Assembly: GCA_964586675.1 (NCBI GenBank)
Contig: CAZPHQ010000008.1
Span: forward strand, 1-64,000
Source: JADLGH01 sp964586675
Lineage (GTDB): Bacteria > Desulfobacterota_D > UBA1144 > Nemesobacterales > UBA2774
Length of the DNA stretch: 64,000 bases
Direction of reading: 5' to 3'
Part shown: in pieces, positions 51,797 through 59,434 of the stretch
Position numbering within the stretch: the first letter of the stretch is position 1
How the letters are laid out: each line of letters starts with the position of its first letter
Made by a program: the position numbers and the translations under genes
The notes under the pieces: model-generated
The model's database searches: none
Told to the model about the DNA's origin: nothing
The model's input: only the letters and a program-made list of their open reading frames with translations

Positions 51797-52624
51797 TCAG
51801 TTTTTCTCTTCGTCGTAAATCGCGACGCCCGAAATCTTCTTCGAAAGCCCGAGCCCGGATAAGAGCTCGCTGTACTTCACGATGCCCTCCTGCTCCCTCG
51901 GGCCGAGGTCATATTTTATCCTTTCCGTAAGGTATGTCACGCACATGGCCTCGTCCATGCCGAGCCTCGCCGATTCGATCCGCGCTATCTCCGCCGCGTG
52001 CGCCAGGCCGTAAGCCTTCGATTCCGCGAGCGCGCCGACGTTCCTTCCGAGCGTAACGCCCCTGTTCACGGCGAACACTGCGAACACGAACGGAAGCCCC
52101 GTCTCGGCCGTCCATATCTCCCCGAGGTCGTAAACATTGTATCCCGCGGGCGGCGCGTACATCATTTCGAGCCCGAGGTCGCCTATTATCATCCCGGCGT
52201 CCACTCCGTCCAGAAATCCGTTTTTCGTCGCGTCCCTTGGCGTGTAGGAAGGCCGGAGGCCGTGAAATATCTCCAGTATGACGCGGAGAAGGGCGGTCGA
52301 GCTCTGCGATCTCAGGTCGACGGCGACAGTCCTCGCGTCCTTCAATTTCCCCTTCGTAAGGAGGACGACGCTGTCCACCTTCCCGTAGGACGATATCGAT
52401 ATGCCCGGCACGGCGCTGTAAACGCCCCTCTTTAAAAATTCCGCGACCGGTATCAGGCCGAGGTCGATTTCGTTTCGCGCCAGAATGCCCGAAAGCTCCG
52501 AGGGCGGCGTCTGCACGATGCTGAAATCGTGCTCGACCAGGCCGTTCTCTATCGCGTGGGTTATCGGCTTTGCGTTGAGGAAGGATACGGAGCCAAGCCT
52601 TATCACGGTCTTTTTTGCGCTCAT
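51797..52624 (-). CDS. mqnA: Chorismate dehydratase (menaquinone, futalosine route)
   Basis: First step of the futalosine pathway: chorismate to 3-enolpyruvylbenzoate. A 275-aa periplasmic-binding-protein-fold enzyme without a signal peptide. Recognised by 'L-G-S-V-S-F-L-N-A-K-P-I' at 11-22, 'D-L-G-L-I-P-V-A-E' near 54, 'D-L-R-S-Q-S-S' near 102 and 'D-A-G-M-I-I-G-D' near 142. mqnD follows by 17 bases. The ATG has no evident ribosome site, only an A/T-rich stretch. dgt lies 64 bases upstream. Confidence 0.9.
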   Translation of the reverse strand: MSAKKTVIRLGSVSFLNAKPITHAIENGLVEHDFSIVQTPPSELSGILARNEIDLGLIPVAEFLKRGVYSAVPGISISSYGKVDSVVLLTKGKLKDARTVAVDLRSQSSTALLRVILEIFHGLRPSYTPRDATKNGFLDGVDAGMIIGDLGLEMMYAPPAGYNVYDLGEIWTAETGLPFVFAVFAVNRGVTLGRNVGALAESKAYGLAHAAEIARIESARLGMDEAMCVTYLTERIKYDLGPREQEGIVKYSELLSGLGLSKKISGVAIYDEEKN

Positions 52625-52688
52625 AAATTTTTTGGAAGCCGGGCGCCGGCAAGAAACCGCTCCGGCGGCGCGGCGGCAGGGCAGGGGG

Positions 52689-53738
52689 CTAAAGCGTGCT
52701 GAGGTCTCCCTGCCATCTACGCGGGAGGAATATCGTCTCGTAAACAGAAATCGCGTACGAATCCGTCATCCCCGCTATAAAATCGCATACGGCCCTTTCG
52801 AGTGTTTCCCCTTCTCTCGGGGCGTTCCCGCCGTACTTCCTGAATTCCTCCTCGTTCTCGCAGAAGTATTCGTATAATTCCCTTATGACCTTTGTCGCCT
52901 TGAGGAAATTGTTCTTGATCTTCTCGTTCATGTAGACGGTGTTGAAGAGATAGCCCCTGAGCTCGACCATAGCCCCGGCAACCTCGCCGCTCGCCGCGAC
53001 CTTCTCCCCGTCGTGTTTGATGGTCTCCGTTATTATATCCGCGACCATCCTGTTGATCCTTTCGGAGTTCGTCCGGCCGAGCGCGCTGAGGCACTTCTCC
53101 GGCACGTCGTCCAGTGTTATTATGCGCGCGCGCACGGCGTCGTCGAGGTCGTGGTTCGCATAGGCGACCAGGTCCGAAATCCTGACGACCTGCCCTTCGA
53201 GCGTCTCCGGCCTGTAAGCCGGGTTGTCCACAGCCCCCATGCCCTTCGAATGCTTGGCTATCCCGTCCCTGACCTCATAGGTGAGATTAAGCCCCTTCCC
53301 GCCCTTTTCGAGAACGTCCACAACCCGGAGGCTGTGTATGACGTGCTTGAAACCGCCGGGAAATAATTCGTTGAGCGCTGCCTCGCCCGCGTGTCCGAAA
53401 GGCGTATGCCCGAGGTCGTGTCCGAGGGCTATCGCTTCCGTGAGGTCCTCGTTCAGCCGGAGCGCCCGCGATATAGTCCTCGCTATCTGCGAAACCTCTA
53501 TAACATGCGTGAGCCTCGTCCTGTAGTGGTCGTTCGTCGGCGCGAGGAAAACCTGCGTTTTATGTTTCATTCGCCGAAACGACTTCGAATGTATTATCCT
53601 GTCCCTGTCTCTCTGAAAATCCGTCCGTATGGAGCAGGGCTCCTCGGGCCTCTGCCTCCCCTTCGATTCAGCGCTCAGGGCCGCATGCGGCGAAAGTATC
53701 TTTCTCTCTATCTCTTCAGACTGCTCTCTTATGTTCAC
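52689..53738 (-). CDS. dgt: Deoxyguanosinetriphosphate triphosphohydrolase-like protein
   Basis: An HD-domain enzyme that cleaves dNTPs to deoxynucleoside and triphosphate, or a regulator of the dNTP pool. The 349-aa protein carries 'R-T-R-L-T-H-V-I-E-V' (His78), 'A-L-G-H-D-L-G-H-T-P-F-G-H' (His107-Asp108) and a later Asp in 'R-I-S-D-L-V-A-Y'. The N-terminal 'R-T-D-F-Q-R-D-R-D-R-I-I-H-S-K-S-F-R-R' (near 38-56) is the family signature. It lies between hisF (33 bases) and mqnA (64 bases) on one strand, so it shares their transcript. Confidence 0.92.
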   Translation of the reverse strand: MNIREQSEEIERKILSPHAALSAESKGRQRPEEPCSIRTDFQRDRDRIIHSKSFRRMKHKTQVFLAPTNDHYRTRLTHVIEVSQIARTISRALRLNEDLTEAIALGHDLGHTPFGHAGEAALNELFPGGFKHVIHSLRVVDVLEKGGKGLNLTYEVRDGIAKHSKGMGAVDNPAYRPETLEGQVVRISDLVAYANHDLDDAVRARIITLDDVPEKCLSALGRTNSERINRMVADIITETIKHDGEKVAASGEVAGAMVELRGYLFNTVYMNEKIKNNFLKATKVIRELYEYFCENEEEFRKYGGNAPREGETLERAVCDFIAGMTDSYAISVYETIFLPRRWQGDLSTL

Positions 53739-53771
53739 TGTCGCCTCTCTTCCCTTTATTGCCGCCCTTCG

Positions 53772-54530
53772 TCAAAGCCTTACGCTAACGCCCCTTCCGT
53801 CCATGTGCTCCTTCGCTTCCTTTATCGTGTGCTCGCCGTAATGGAATATCGATGCGACGAGCACCGCGTCGGCCTCTCCTTCCTTAACCCCTTCCGTCAG
53901 GTGCTCCAGCGTCCCCGCGCCGCCCGAGGCGATAACGGGTATCGAAACCGCTCGCGATACGGCGCTCGTGAGCGGCAGATCGTATCCCGATTTCGTGCCG
54001 TCCCTGTCCATGCTGGTGAGGAGTATCTCTCCCGCGCCGTTCTCCTCCATCTTCTTCGCCCATTCAATCGCGTCTATGCCCGTGGGATTCCTCCCGCCGT
54101 GTGTGTACACCTCCCACTTCCCGGGCGACGACTCCCTCGCGTCTATGGCGACGACAATGCACTGGCTCCCGAATCTCCCGGCAGCCGCCTTCACGAAGCC
54201 GGGATCTTTCACGGCGGCGGTGTTTATGGAAACCTTGTCCGCGCCCGCCAGAAGGAGCTCTCTAACATCCTCTAAAGTCCTCACGCCTCCGCCCACGGTG
54301 AGCGGCACGAAAACCTCTCCCGCAGTCCGCCGGACAACATCTATCATCGTCTTTCTCTCTTCGTGAGAGGCGGTAATGTCGAGGAAGCAGATCTCGTCCG
54401 CCCCCTCGTCGCTGTATTTCCTGGCGATCTCGACGGGGTCACCGGCGTCCCTCAGGTTAAGAAAATTTACGCCCTTCACGACCCTCCCGTCCTTTACGTC
54501 GAGGCAGGGGATTATTCTCTTGGATAGCAT
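53772..54530 (-). CDS. hisF: Imidazole glycerol phosphate synthase, cyclase subunit
   Basis: Closes the imidazole ring of histidine with ammonia delivered by HisH. A 252-aa TIM barrel. 'R-I-I-P-C-L-D-V-K-D-G-R-V-V-K-G' at 5-20 holds the catalytic Asp11; 'V-V-A-I-D-A-R' near 130 holds the second Asp; 'G-G-G-V-R-T' near 81 and 'A-S-G-G-A-G' near 197 are the phosphate loops. The ATG shares one base with the hisA stop. hisH is not adjacent here. Confidence 0.96.
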   Translation of the reverse strand: MLSKRIIPCLDVKDGRVVKGVNFLNLRDAGDPVEIARKYSDEGADEICFLDITASHEERKTMIDVVRRTAGEVFVPLTVGGGVRTLEDVRELLLAGADKVSINTAAVKDPGFVKAAAGRFGSQCIVVAIDARESSPGKWEVYTHGGRNPTGIDAIEWAKKMEENGAGEILLTSMDRDGTKSGYDLPLTSAVSRAVSIPVIASGGAGTLEHLTEGVKEGEADAVLVASIFHYGEHTIKEAKEHMDGRGVSVRL

Positions 54531-55252
54531 CAGGAGTACCTTGATATGGCTTCTTTGAGGTCAATGGTTCCGGTATAAAGCGACTTCCCGAGTATCGCGC
54601 CGTAAAGCCCCTCGGCGCCGAGCGAGCTCAGCTTTTCGAGGTCGGCCATGGCCGCTATTCCGCCGGACGCGATCACGGGCAGCGGCGACATCTCTATAAA
54701 CTCGCGGGCGGCGTTTATGTTTATCCCTTCCATGGTGCCGTCCCTGTCTATGTTCGTGTTGAGTATTATCGACACCCCGGCCTCGTAAAGATCCCGGAGC
54801 GCCTCTTTCGTGTCCGTGTCTATCACCTCTTTCCATCCCTTGACGGCAATCTTCCCGTTCCTGGTGTCGAGGCCGACGGCTATCTTTTCCGGAAACTCCT
54901 CGCACGCCCGCCTGAGAAAACCGGCGTCGTTAAATGCCGCCGTGCCGATTATTATCCTGTCCACGCCGAGGCCCACATATTCCCTGACAGTCTCGATGTT
55001 CCTTATTCCGCCCCCGCCCTGTATGCTGCAGGAAACTGAGGCCCTGATGTCTTTAACGGCCGGGAGATTCCCCGGCTCGCCCCTGAACGCGCCGTCGAGA
55101 TCGACAACATGTATCCACTTCGCCCCGGCGGCCTCCCACTTCGCTGCCACTTCGCCGGGCCTTTCTGAAAAAACTGTCTCCGTTCCTTCCTCGCCCTTAT
55201 AGAGTCTCACGCACTTCCCGTCTTTGAGGTCAATCGCAGGTATTATCAGCAT
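54530..55252 (-). CDS. hisA: 1-(5-phosphoribosyl)-5-[(5-phosphoribosylamino)methylideneamino]imidazole-4-carboxamide isomerase
   Basis: Amadori isomerase before HisF. A 240-aa TIM barrel: 'I-P-A-I-D-L-K-D-G-K-C-V-R-L' at 4-17 holds the base Asp8; 'G-L-D-T-R' near 129 holds the second Asp; 'N-I-D-R-D-G-T-M-E-G' near 167. At that place the usual Y/T-T-D-I reads N-T-N-I-D, a small variation. 'G-G-G-I-R' and 'S-G-G-I-A' phosphate loops are intact. It starts seven bases past the CsgG-like gene and its stop overlaps the hisF start. Confidence 0.96.
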   Translation of the reverse strand: MLIIPAIDLKDGKCVRLYKGEEGTETVFSERPGEVAAKWEAAGAKWIHVVDLDGAFRGEPGNLPAVKDIRASVSCSIQGGGGIRNIETVREYVGLGVDRIIIGTAAFNDAGFLRRACEEFPEKIAVGLDTRNGKIAVKGWKEVIDTDTKEALRDLYEAGVSIILNTNIDRDGTMEGININAAREFIEMSPLPVIASGGIAAMADLEKLSSLGAEGLYGAILGKSLYTGTIDLKEAISRYS

Positions 55253-55259
55253 TTATTCT

Positions 55260-55922
55260 TTACTCGGTAGTCAGGAATTTATTGAAGTCGGCCGCGGCCT
55301 TTCTCGCGCCTTCCCTGGCAAGCTCGTCCGCCGTGATCCACTTCGCGCCGCGCTTGAAGAACTTGTCTATCTCGTAGAGGTTATCGAAGAGCGGGCGCTG
55401 CGTCTCGGTGAAATAGGTCTCCCAGAGTATGCTGCCGTCCTTCGTGTCGAGAAGCTCCACGCTGAATGCAACAGTAGACGGCGACTCTACCCCGGCTCCC
55501 GATCCCTGTCTTTCGGTGTACACGGAAATCACCCCGGTAAACACGGCGTCCACCCCGAGCTCTCTCCCGGCCTTCGCGGCGGCGTCCCTGAAATAGGAGA
55601 CCGGATTATCCGCGTTTGTCTTGTCGTACGTCTCTTCCGATTCCTTAAGAGGGGTTATCTTCACTATGCTCTCCTCTGCAATGAGCGCATCGTAAAAGGA
55701 GATCATGAGAAACCTTTCCTTATCGGCGAGTAACTGTGCCGGTATCTCCGCCGAAAGCTCCGCCTTCGATGTAAACGGCATCACGGCCGCCGTCTTGACC
55801 CTCTCTCTAAGGGGCACGTGACGCTCGACGCCCTCTTCCGTCTGCGCGTGCGACGCGTTTACGAAAACGCCCAGGAACGCGATCACGATAAAGGTCTTAA
55901 AGACTGCCCTTATGTTCCCCAT
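55260..55922 (-). CDS. Periplasmic GNA1162/CsgG-like protein
   Basis: A 220-aa protein with a signal peptide (residues 1-25; A-S-H-A cleavage). 'T-A-A-V-M-P-F' near 44 and 'L-G-V-D-A-V-F-T-G-V-I' near 122 with a later 'L-L-D-T-K-D-G-S-I-L-W-E' near 155 are the strands of the CsgG N-terminal/GNA1162 (DUF799-like) fold, often used for outer-membrane assembly or as lipoproteins. There is no lipobox Cys here, so it is soluble. Function unknown. It heads the hisA-hisF-dgt-mqnA-mqnD run by seven bases. No ribosome site; a TATATT box lies just upstream, suggesting a leaderless message. Confidence 0.62.
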   Translation of the reverse strand: MGNIRAVFKTFIVIAFLGVFVNASHAQTEEGVERHVPLRERVKTAAVMPFTSKAELSAEIPAQLLADKERFLMISFYDALIAEESIVKITPLKESEETYDKTNADNPVSYFRDAAAKAGRELGVDAVFTGVISVYTERQGSGAGVESPSTVAFSVELLDTKDGSILWETYFTETQRPLFDNLYEIDKFFKRGAKWITADELAREGARKAAADFNKFLTTE

Positions 55923-55931
55923 ACGCCCATA

Positions 55932-55937
55932 AATATA
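55932..55937 (-). promoter_or_regulatory. -10 box directly upstream of the CsgG-like gene
   Basis: TATATT on the minus strand; start of transcription near 55925, three bases before the ATG. No convincing -35. It diverges from the EVE promoter about 70 bases away. Confidence 0.4.
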
Positions 55938-55985
55938 CTGGATAATGGGATTAGTTAAAGAATCCCGCAGGGGGGCGGGCTGTAT

Positions 55986-56013
55986 TTGTAATCCCGCCAG
56001 ATTTCCTCATAAT
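55986..56013 (+). promoter_or_regulatory. Promoter of the EVE protein gene; implies a leaderless mRNA
   Basis: TTGTAA (55986-55991), a 16-base spacer and CATAAT (56008-56013). The predicted transcription start falls at about 56020, next to the ATG at 56021. No Shine-Dalgarno precedes it. Confidence 0.55.
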
Positions 56014-56020
56014 TAAATCC

Positions 56021-56428
56021 ATGAGCTGCTGGCTGGTTAAATCCGAGCCCTCTGCATATTCCTGGGACGACCTCGTCCGCGACGGCCGGACAGACTGGAC
56101 GGGCGTCAGGAACTACCAGGCCCGGAATAATCTCAAGTCGATGAAGAAAGGGGACTTCGTCCTTTATTACCACAGCAACGAAGGCCTCGCGATCGTCGGC
56201 GTTGCGAAGGTGGTAAAGGAAGCCTGCCAGGACCCGACCACGGACGACGAAAGATGGATCGCCGTCGATATCGCCCCCGTAAAGCCCCTCAAAACCCCCG
56301 TCGCGCTCGCCGACATTAAAAAGGAAAAAGGCCTTCAGAACATCGCCCTTTTAAAGCAGGGCCGCCTCTCCGTCGTGCCAATCACGAAAGACGAATACGA
56401 CGCCATACTCAAAATGAGCGGAACCTGA
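56021..56428 (+). CDS. EVE domain protein
   Basis: A 135-aa PUA-like domain protein; EVE domains bind modified bases in DNA or RNA and are related to YTH readers. 'W-L-V-K-S-E-P-S-A-Y-S-W-D-D-L' at 4-18, 'W-T-G-V-R-N-Y-Q-A-R-N-N-L' near 30 and 'Y-H-S-N-E' near 51 are clear signatures. Such genes sit close to restriction systems in some genomes, but none is present here. It appears to have its own promoter with no leader. meaB starts 45 bases later on the same strand and may be in the same transcript. Confidence 0.9.
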   Translation: MSCWLVKSEPSAYSWDDLVRDGRTDWTGVRNYQARNNLKSMKKGDFVLYYHSNEGLAIVGVAKVVKEACQDPTTDDERWIAVDIAPVKPLKTPVALADIKKEKGLQNIALLKQGRLSVVPITKDEYDAILKMSGT

Positions 56429-56473
56429 CTCCTGCTTTGACAATCCTGACCCCGCGATTTAAGGTATGTCCAG

Positions 56474-57427
56474 ATGTCTTTATCCCAACATGAAAACGAG
56501 CTCATAGAGAGGATGTTGGCGGGCGACAGGGTCGCTCTCGCGCGTCTCATAACCCTTGCCGAAAGCCGTCACAGCTCCCTCCCGGCGGTGCTCAAGCGGC
56601 TCGACCATCTCTCCGAAAGGTGCTACATAATCGGCATAACGGGGCCGCCCGGCGCGGGAAAGAGCACGCTTACCAACAAGCTCATCGCGCATTACAGATC
56701 ACTCGGCAAAACCGTCGGCGTCCTGGCTGTCGACCCGTCGAGCCCGTTCTCCGGCGGCGCGATACTCGGCGACAGGATACGCATGCACGACCATTCCATG
56801 GACGACGGCGTCTTCATCCGGAGCATCAGCACTAGGGGCACCCACGGGGGAATATCCCGCGCTTCGAGAGAGATAATAAAGCTCTTCTCGGCGTTCGGTT
56901 TCGACTACGTCATAGTCGAAACCGTCGGCGTCGGCCAGAGCGAGCTCGACATCATACGCATCGCGGATACCGTCCTCGTCGTCCTAGTTCCCGAGGCGGG
57001 CGACGGCGTTCAGACGATGAAGGCCGGGCTCATGGAGATCGCCGACATATTCGTCGTCAACAAATGCGACAGGGAAGGGGCGAATCTCATTACAGCCGAG
57101 ATAAAGCAGATAGTCTCGCTCAAGTCCCCCGGAAAGGAATGGAAGCAGCCCGTCCTCATGACGAGCGCCGCGAAGGGCGAGGGAATCCGGGAAGTAGCCG
57201 CCGAGGTGGAAACGCACAGGGAGTTTCAGGAAAAGACCGGGCGCCTCAGGCTGAAGCGAGAGGCGCGGAGGGAAGAGGAATTCTCGGAGATAGTAAAGGA
57301 GGCCATGGAGTCGGCCCTCTCCGAAAAACTCGCCCGTAAAGAAGTGAAAAAGATTTACGAGAGGGTCAAGAGCGGCGAGCTCGATCCATACGAAGGCGCT
57401 GCGCTCGTTCTATCGAAGATCATCTAG
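56474..57427 (+). CDS. meaB: Methylmalonyl-CoA mutase-associated GTPase MeaB
   Basis: G-protein chaperone that protects and reloads the B12-dependent methylmalonyl-CoA mutase. The 317-aa protein has the Walker A 'G-P-P-G-A-G-K-S-T' near 57-65, 'D-P-S-S-P-F-S-G-G-A-I-L-G-D' near 90, 'E-T-V-G-V-G-Q-S' near 150 (Walker B with switch), and 'N-K-C-D' near 196 (G4). AAGG lies nine bases before the ATG. The mutase itself is not in the window, but the epimerase gene mce is at 62.4 kb, so the organism uses propionyl/methylmalonyl-CoA chemistry. Confidence 0.95.
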   Translation: MSLSQHENELIERMLAGDRVALARLITLAESRHSSLPAVLKRLDHLSERCYIIGITGPPGAGKSTLTNKLIAHYRSLGKTVGVLAVDPSSPFSGGAILGDRIRMHDHSMDDGVFIRSISTRGTHGGISRASREIIKLFSAFGFDYVIVETVGVGQSELDIIRIADTVLVVLVPEAGDGVQTMKAGLMEIADIFVVNKCDREGANLITAEIKQIVSLKSPGKEWKQPVLMTSAAKGEGIREVAAEVETHREFQEKTGRLRLKREARREEEFSEIVKEAMESALSEKLARKEVKKIYERVKSGELDPYEGAALVLSKII

Positions 57428-57520
57428 CCCGTTTCTCCCTCGCGTTTCCAATCCCCGCCGCCATTCGCCGCGGCATATTTCCGGGCGTCCGCCGGCCGCT
57501 TTCGTGGTAACCTTACGGGC

Positions 57521-58231
57521 ATGGAAGAGCTTCTCTACTGCGTCCCGGCCTTTCTCGTTCTGCTTTCCGCCGCGGGCTCCGATAGCGGCGACCCTTACGC
57601 CGAGATGCGCTGGGGCATGGTGGAAGACCAGATAATCTCCCGCGGCATAAGAGATTCCGCCGTCATAAACGCCATGCTCAGGATTCCGAGGCACGAGTTC
57701 GTGCCCGGGAAGTTCAGGGAATCGGCCTACAACGACAGCCCGATCCCCATAGGCAGGGGACAGACCATATCCCAGCCCTACATCGTCGCCCTCATGTCCG
57801 AGATACTGAGGCCCGCCCCTGGGCGGAAGATACTCGAAGTCGGCACGGGCTCCGGGTACCAGACGGCGGTCCTCGCCGAAACGGGCGCCGAGGTCTTCAC
57901 GATCGAGATCATCCCCGAGATCGCCGAAAGAACGCGGCTTCTACTGGAGAGGCTCGGCTATGCCGATATTAATTTCAGGATCGGCGACGGCTATGCGGGG
58001 TGGGAAGAGAACGCTCCATACGACGGCATTATAGTAACGGCGGCTCCCGGCAACGTGCCGGAGGCCCTGGTCTCCCAGCTTAAAGAAGGCGGCAGAATGG
58101 TTATTCCGGTGGGCGGCGAGGAGCAGGAGCTTCTTCTTATAGAAAAGTCCGAAAAAGGCGTCGCGTACAGGAAGGTCACGTCCGTCCGCTTCGTCCCCAT
58201 GACAGGCAAACCCGGCCGTGAAAACGTGTAG
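57521..58231 (+). CDS. pcm: Protein-L-isoaspartate O-methyltransferase, with hydrophobic N-terminus
   Basis: Methylates isoaspartyl residues so damaged proteins can be repaired. The 236-aa protein shows 'R-H-E-F-V-P' near 57, 'I-G-R-G-Q-T-I-S-Q-P-Y-I-V-A-L-M' near 77, the SAM loop 'L-E-V-G-T-G-S-G-Y-Q-T-A-V-L' near 106 and 'V-T-A-A-P' near 172. The first 20 residues are hydrophobic ('V-P-A-F-L-V-L-L-S-A-A-G'), like a signal or anchor, but begin with two Glu, so export is doubtful. A start at 57605 or 57617 would give a standard-size cytosolic enzyme; neither start has a clear ribosome site. Confidence 0.88.
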   Translation: MEELLYCVPAFLVLLSAAGSDSGDPYAEMRWGMVEDQIISRGIRDSAVINAMLRIPRHEFVPGKFRESAYNDSPIPIGRGQTISQPYIVALMSEILRPAPGRKILEVGTGSGYQTAVLAETGAEVFTIEIIPEIAERTRLLLERLGYADINFRIGDGYAGWEENAPYDGIIVTAAPGNVPEALVSQLKEGGRMVIPVGGEEQELLLIEKSEKGVAYRKVTSVRFVPMTGKPGRENV

Positions 58232-58240
58232 GCCGAAAGC

Positions 58241-59242
58241 CTATATGTCGAGGCTTACGATGTTGCCGTTCTCTATCTGCCGCGAGCTCTGGATTATCAC
58301 CCCTGTCGATGTCGTATCCCCGACTTCGAGCACGACGATCTTCCCGACGAGGGCTCCGGGTATGACGACATTCTTCCCTGCGTCCGGATCCCAGGCCTTT
58401 CTGGGCGAAGTGTAAACAGAAAACACGTTCCCGGGGATCACGGAGTTTCTCTTTCCGACGTCGAGATAAACAACGTCCCCGCTGCCGAGAAGCTCGATGT
58501 TGTTCTTGTTGTCGACTATGAAGCCGTTCACCCTCTGGATCCCTTTCCTCATGACGACTTCCTTGACGAAAGCCTCTTCGGGCCTCACTCTCGCCCCGCG
58601 CACGATCTCCTGGTAAGACTCCGCGATAACGGCCATCGATTTGCGCTTGCCGAGAACCTCGATTATCTCGAGCTCTCCGATAACGGCCACCTTGTAACCC
58701 ACCCTGTTCCCCGATACCGGGTGCGTGATGGGCTTGTCCGTCCGGAATATCGTGTACCTGTCGCCCGTCCCCGCGCCATCCGCGGTGCCGACGTTGGTAT
58801 ATACGAGGTCACCCTTCCCGAGGAGAATCTTCGGGGGCTCCGACGTCAGTATCGTGCCCATGTGCTCCCATTGACCGGGCGATATGAATCCATCCGATCC
58901 GCCGGGCGAGAAATAGAAAACCTGCGGGGGGGCCTCGATGTCGTCGAACGTAACCTTGTGCGCCTTGGGCTCCACCTTGACTACGGGCAGAACAGGCTGC
59001 TCCGGTTTCAGCGAAACGACGTCGCCCGGGTATATAAGGTTCGGGTTGTCTATGTTAGGGTTAAGCTCCCAGAGCCTCGGCCAGAAGAGCGGGTTTCCGA
59101 AAAATTTCCCGGATATCTTCCAGAGGGAATCCCCCGGCTTCACGACGTATATGGTCGTCCCGTCCTTGGGCGGCGGAAGGCTCCCCTGGGCGAGGGCTAT
59201 GCCTGTCAACAGAAATATCGCGATTATGGTTCTGACATACAT
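58241..59242 (-). CDS. Secreted LysM domain protein
   Basis: A 333-aa exported protein. Signal peptide at 1-19 (M-Y-V-R start, cleavage after L-A-Q or A-L-A). One LysM domain at about 30-80 ('Y-V-V-K-P-G-D-S-L-W-K-I-S-G' ... 'L-I-Y-P-G-D-V-V'), which binds peptidoglycan. The remaining 250 residues are a beta-rich region with no known catalytic motif, as in LysM proteins of unknown function. The frame extends to 59329, but GGAGG lies eight bases before the ATG at 59242 and the signal peptide begins there. It diverges from rng, with which it shares an AT-rich 190-base promoter region. Confidence 0.82.
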   Translation of the reverse strand: MYVRTIIAIFLLTGIALAQGSLPPPKDGTTIYVVKPGDSLWKISGKFFGNPLFWPRLWELNPNIDNPNLIYPGDVVSLKPEQPVLPVVKVEPKAHKVTFDDIEAPPQVFYFSPGGSDGFISPGQWEHMGTILTSEPPKILLGKGDLVYTNVGTADGAGTGDRYTIFRTDKPITHPVSGNRVGYKVAVIGELEIIEVLGKRKSMAVIAESYQEIVRGARVRPEEAFVKEVVMRKGIQRVNGFIVDNKNNIELLGSGDVVYLDVGKRNSVIPGNVFSVYTSPRKAWDPDAGKNVVIPGALVGKIVVLEVGDTTSTGVIIQSSRQIENGNIVSLDI

Positions 59243-59423
59243 CCCGTCTATCCTCCGTACGCGGCCGGCCCCGGTCCTTTCGGGGGGGCAATTTAAGACT
59301 GATTTCAATTCTACACCTGTTTGCCGCAAATTAAAAGTAATTTTAAATTCTTTTAAGCTTTCATATAGACAACTTATAGACTATACTTAAGAAACCTTGT
59401 AAGGTTTAGATATAAACTGCCCG

Positions 59424-59429
59424 TATAAT
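59424..59429 (+). promoter_or_regulatory. -10 box at the rng start codon
   Basis: A perfect TATAAT, five bases before the ATG at 59435. The predicted transcription start coincides with the ATG. A TTGTAA at 59397-59402 lies 21 bases upstream, which is longer than ideal. No Shine-Dalgarno. Confidence 0.5.
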
Positions 59430-59434
59430 ACGCT

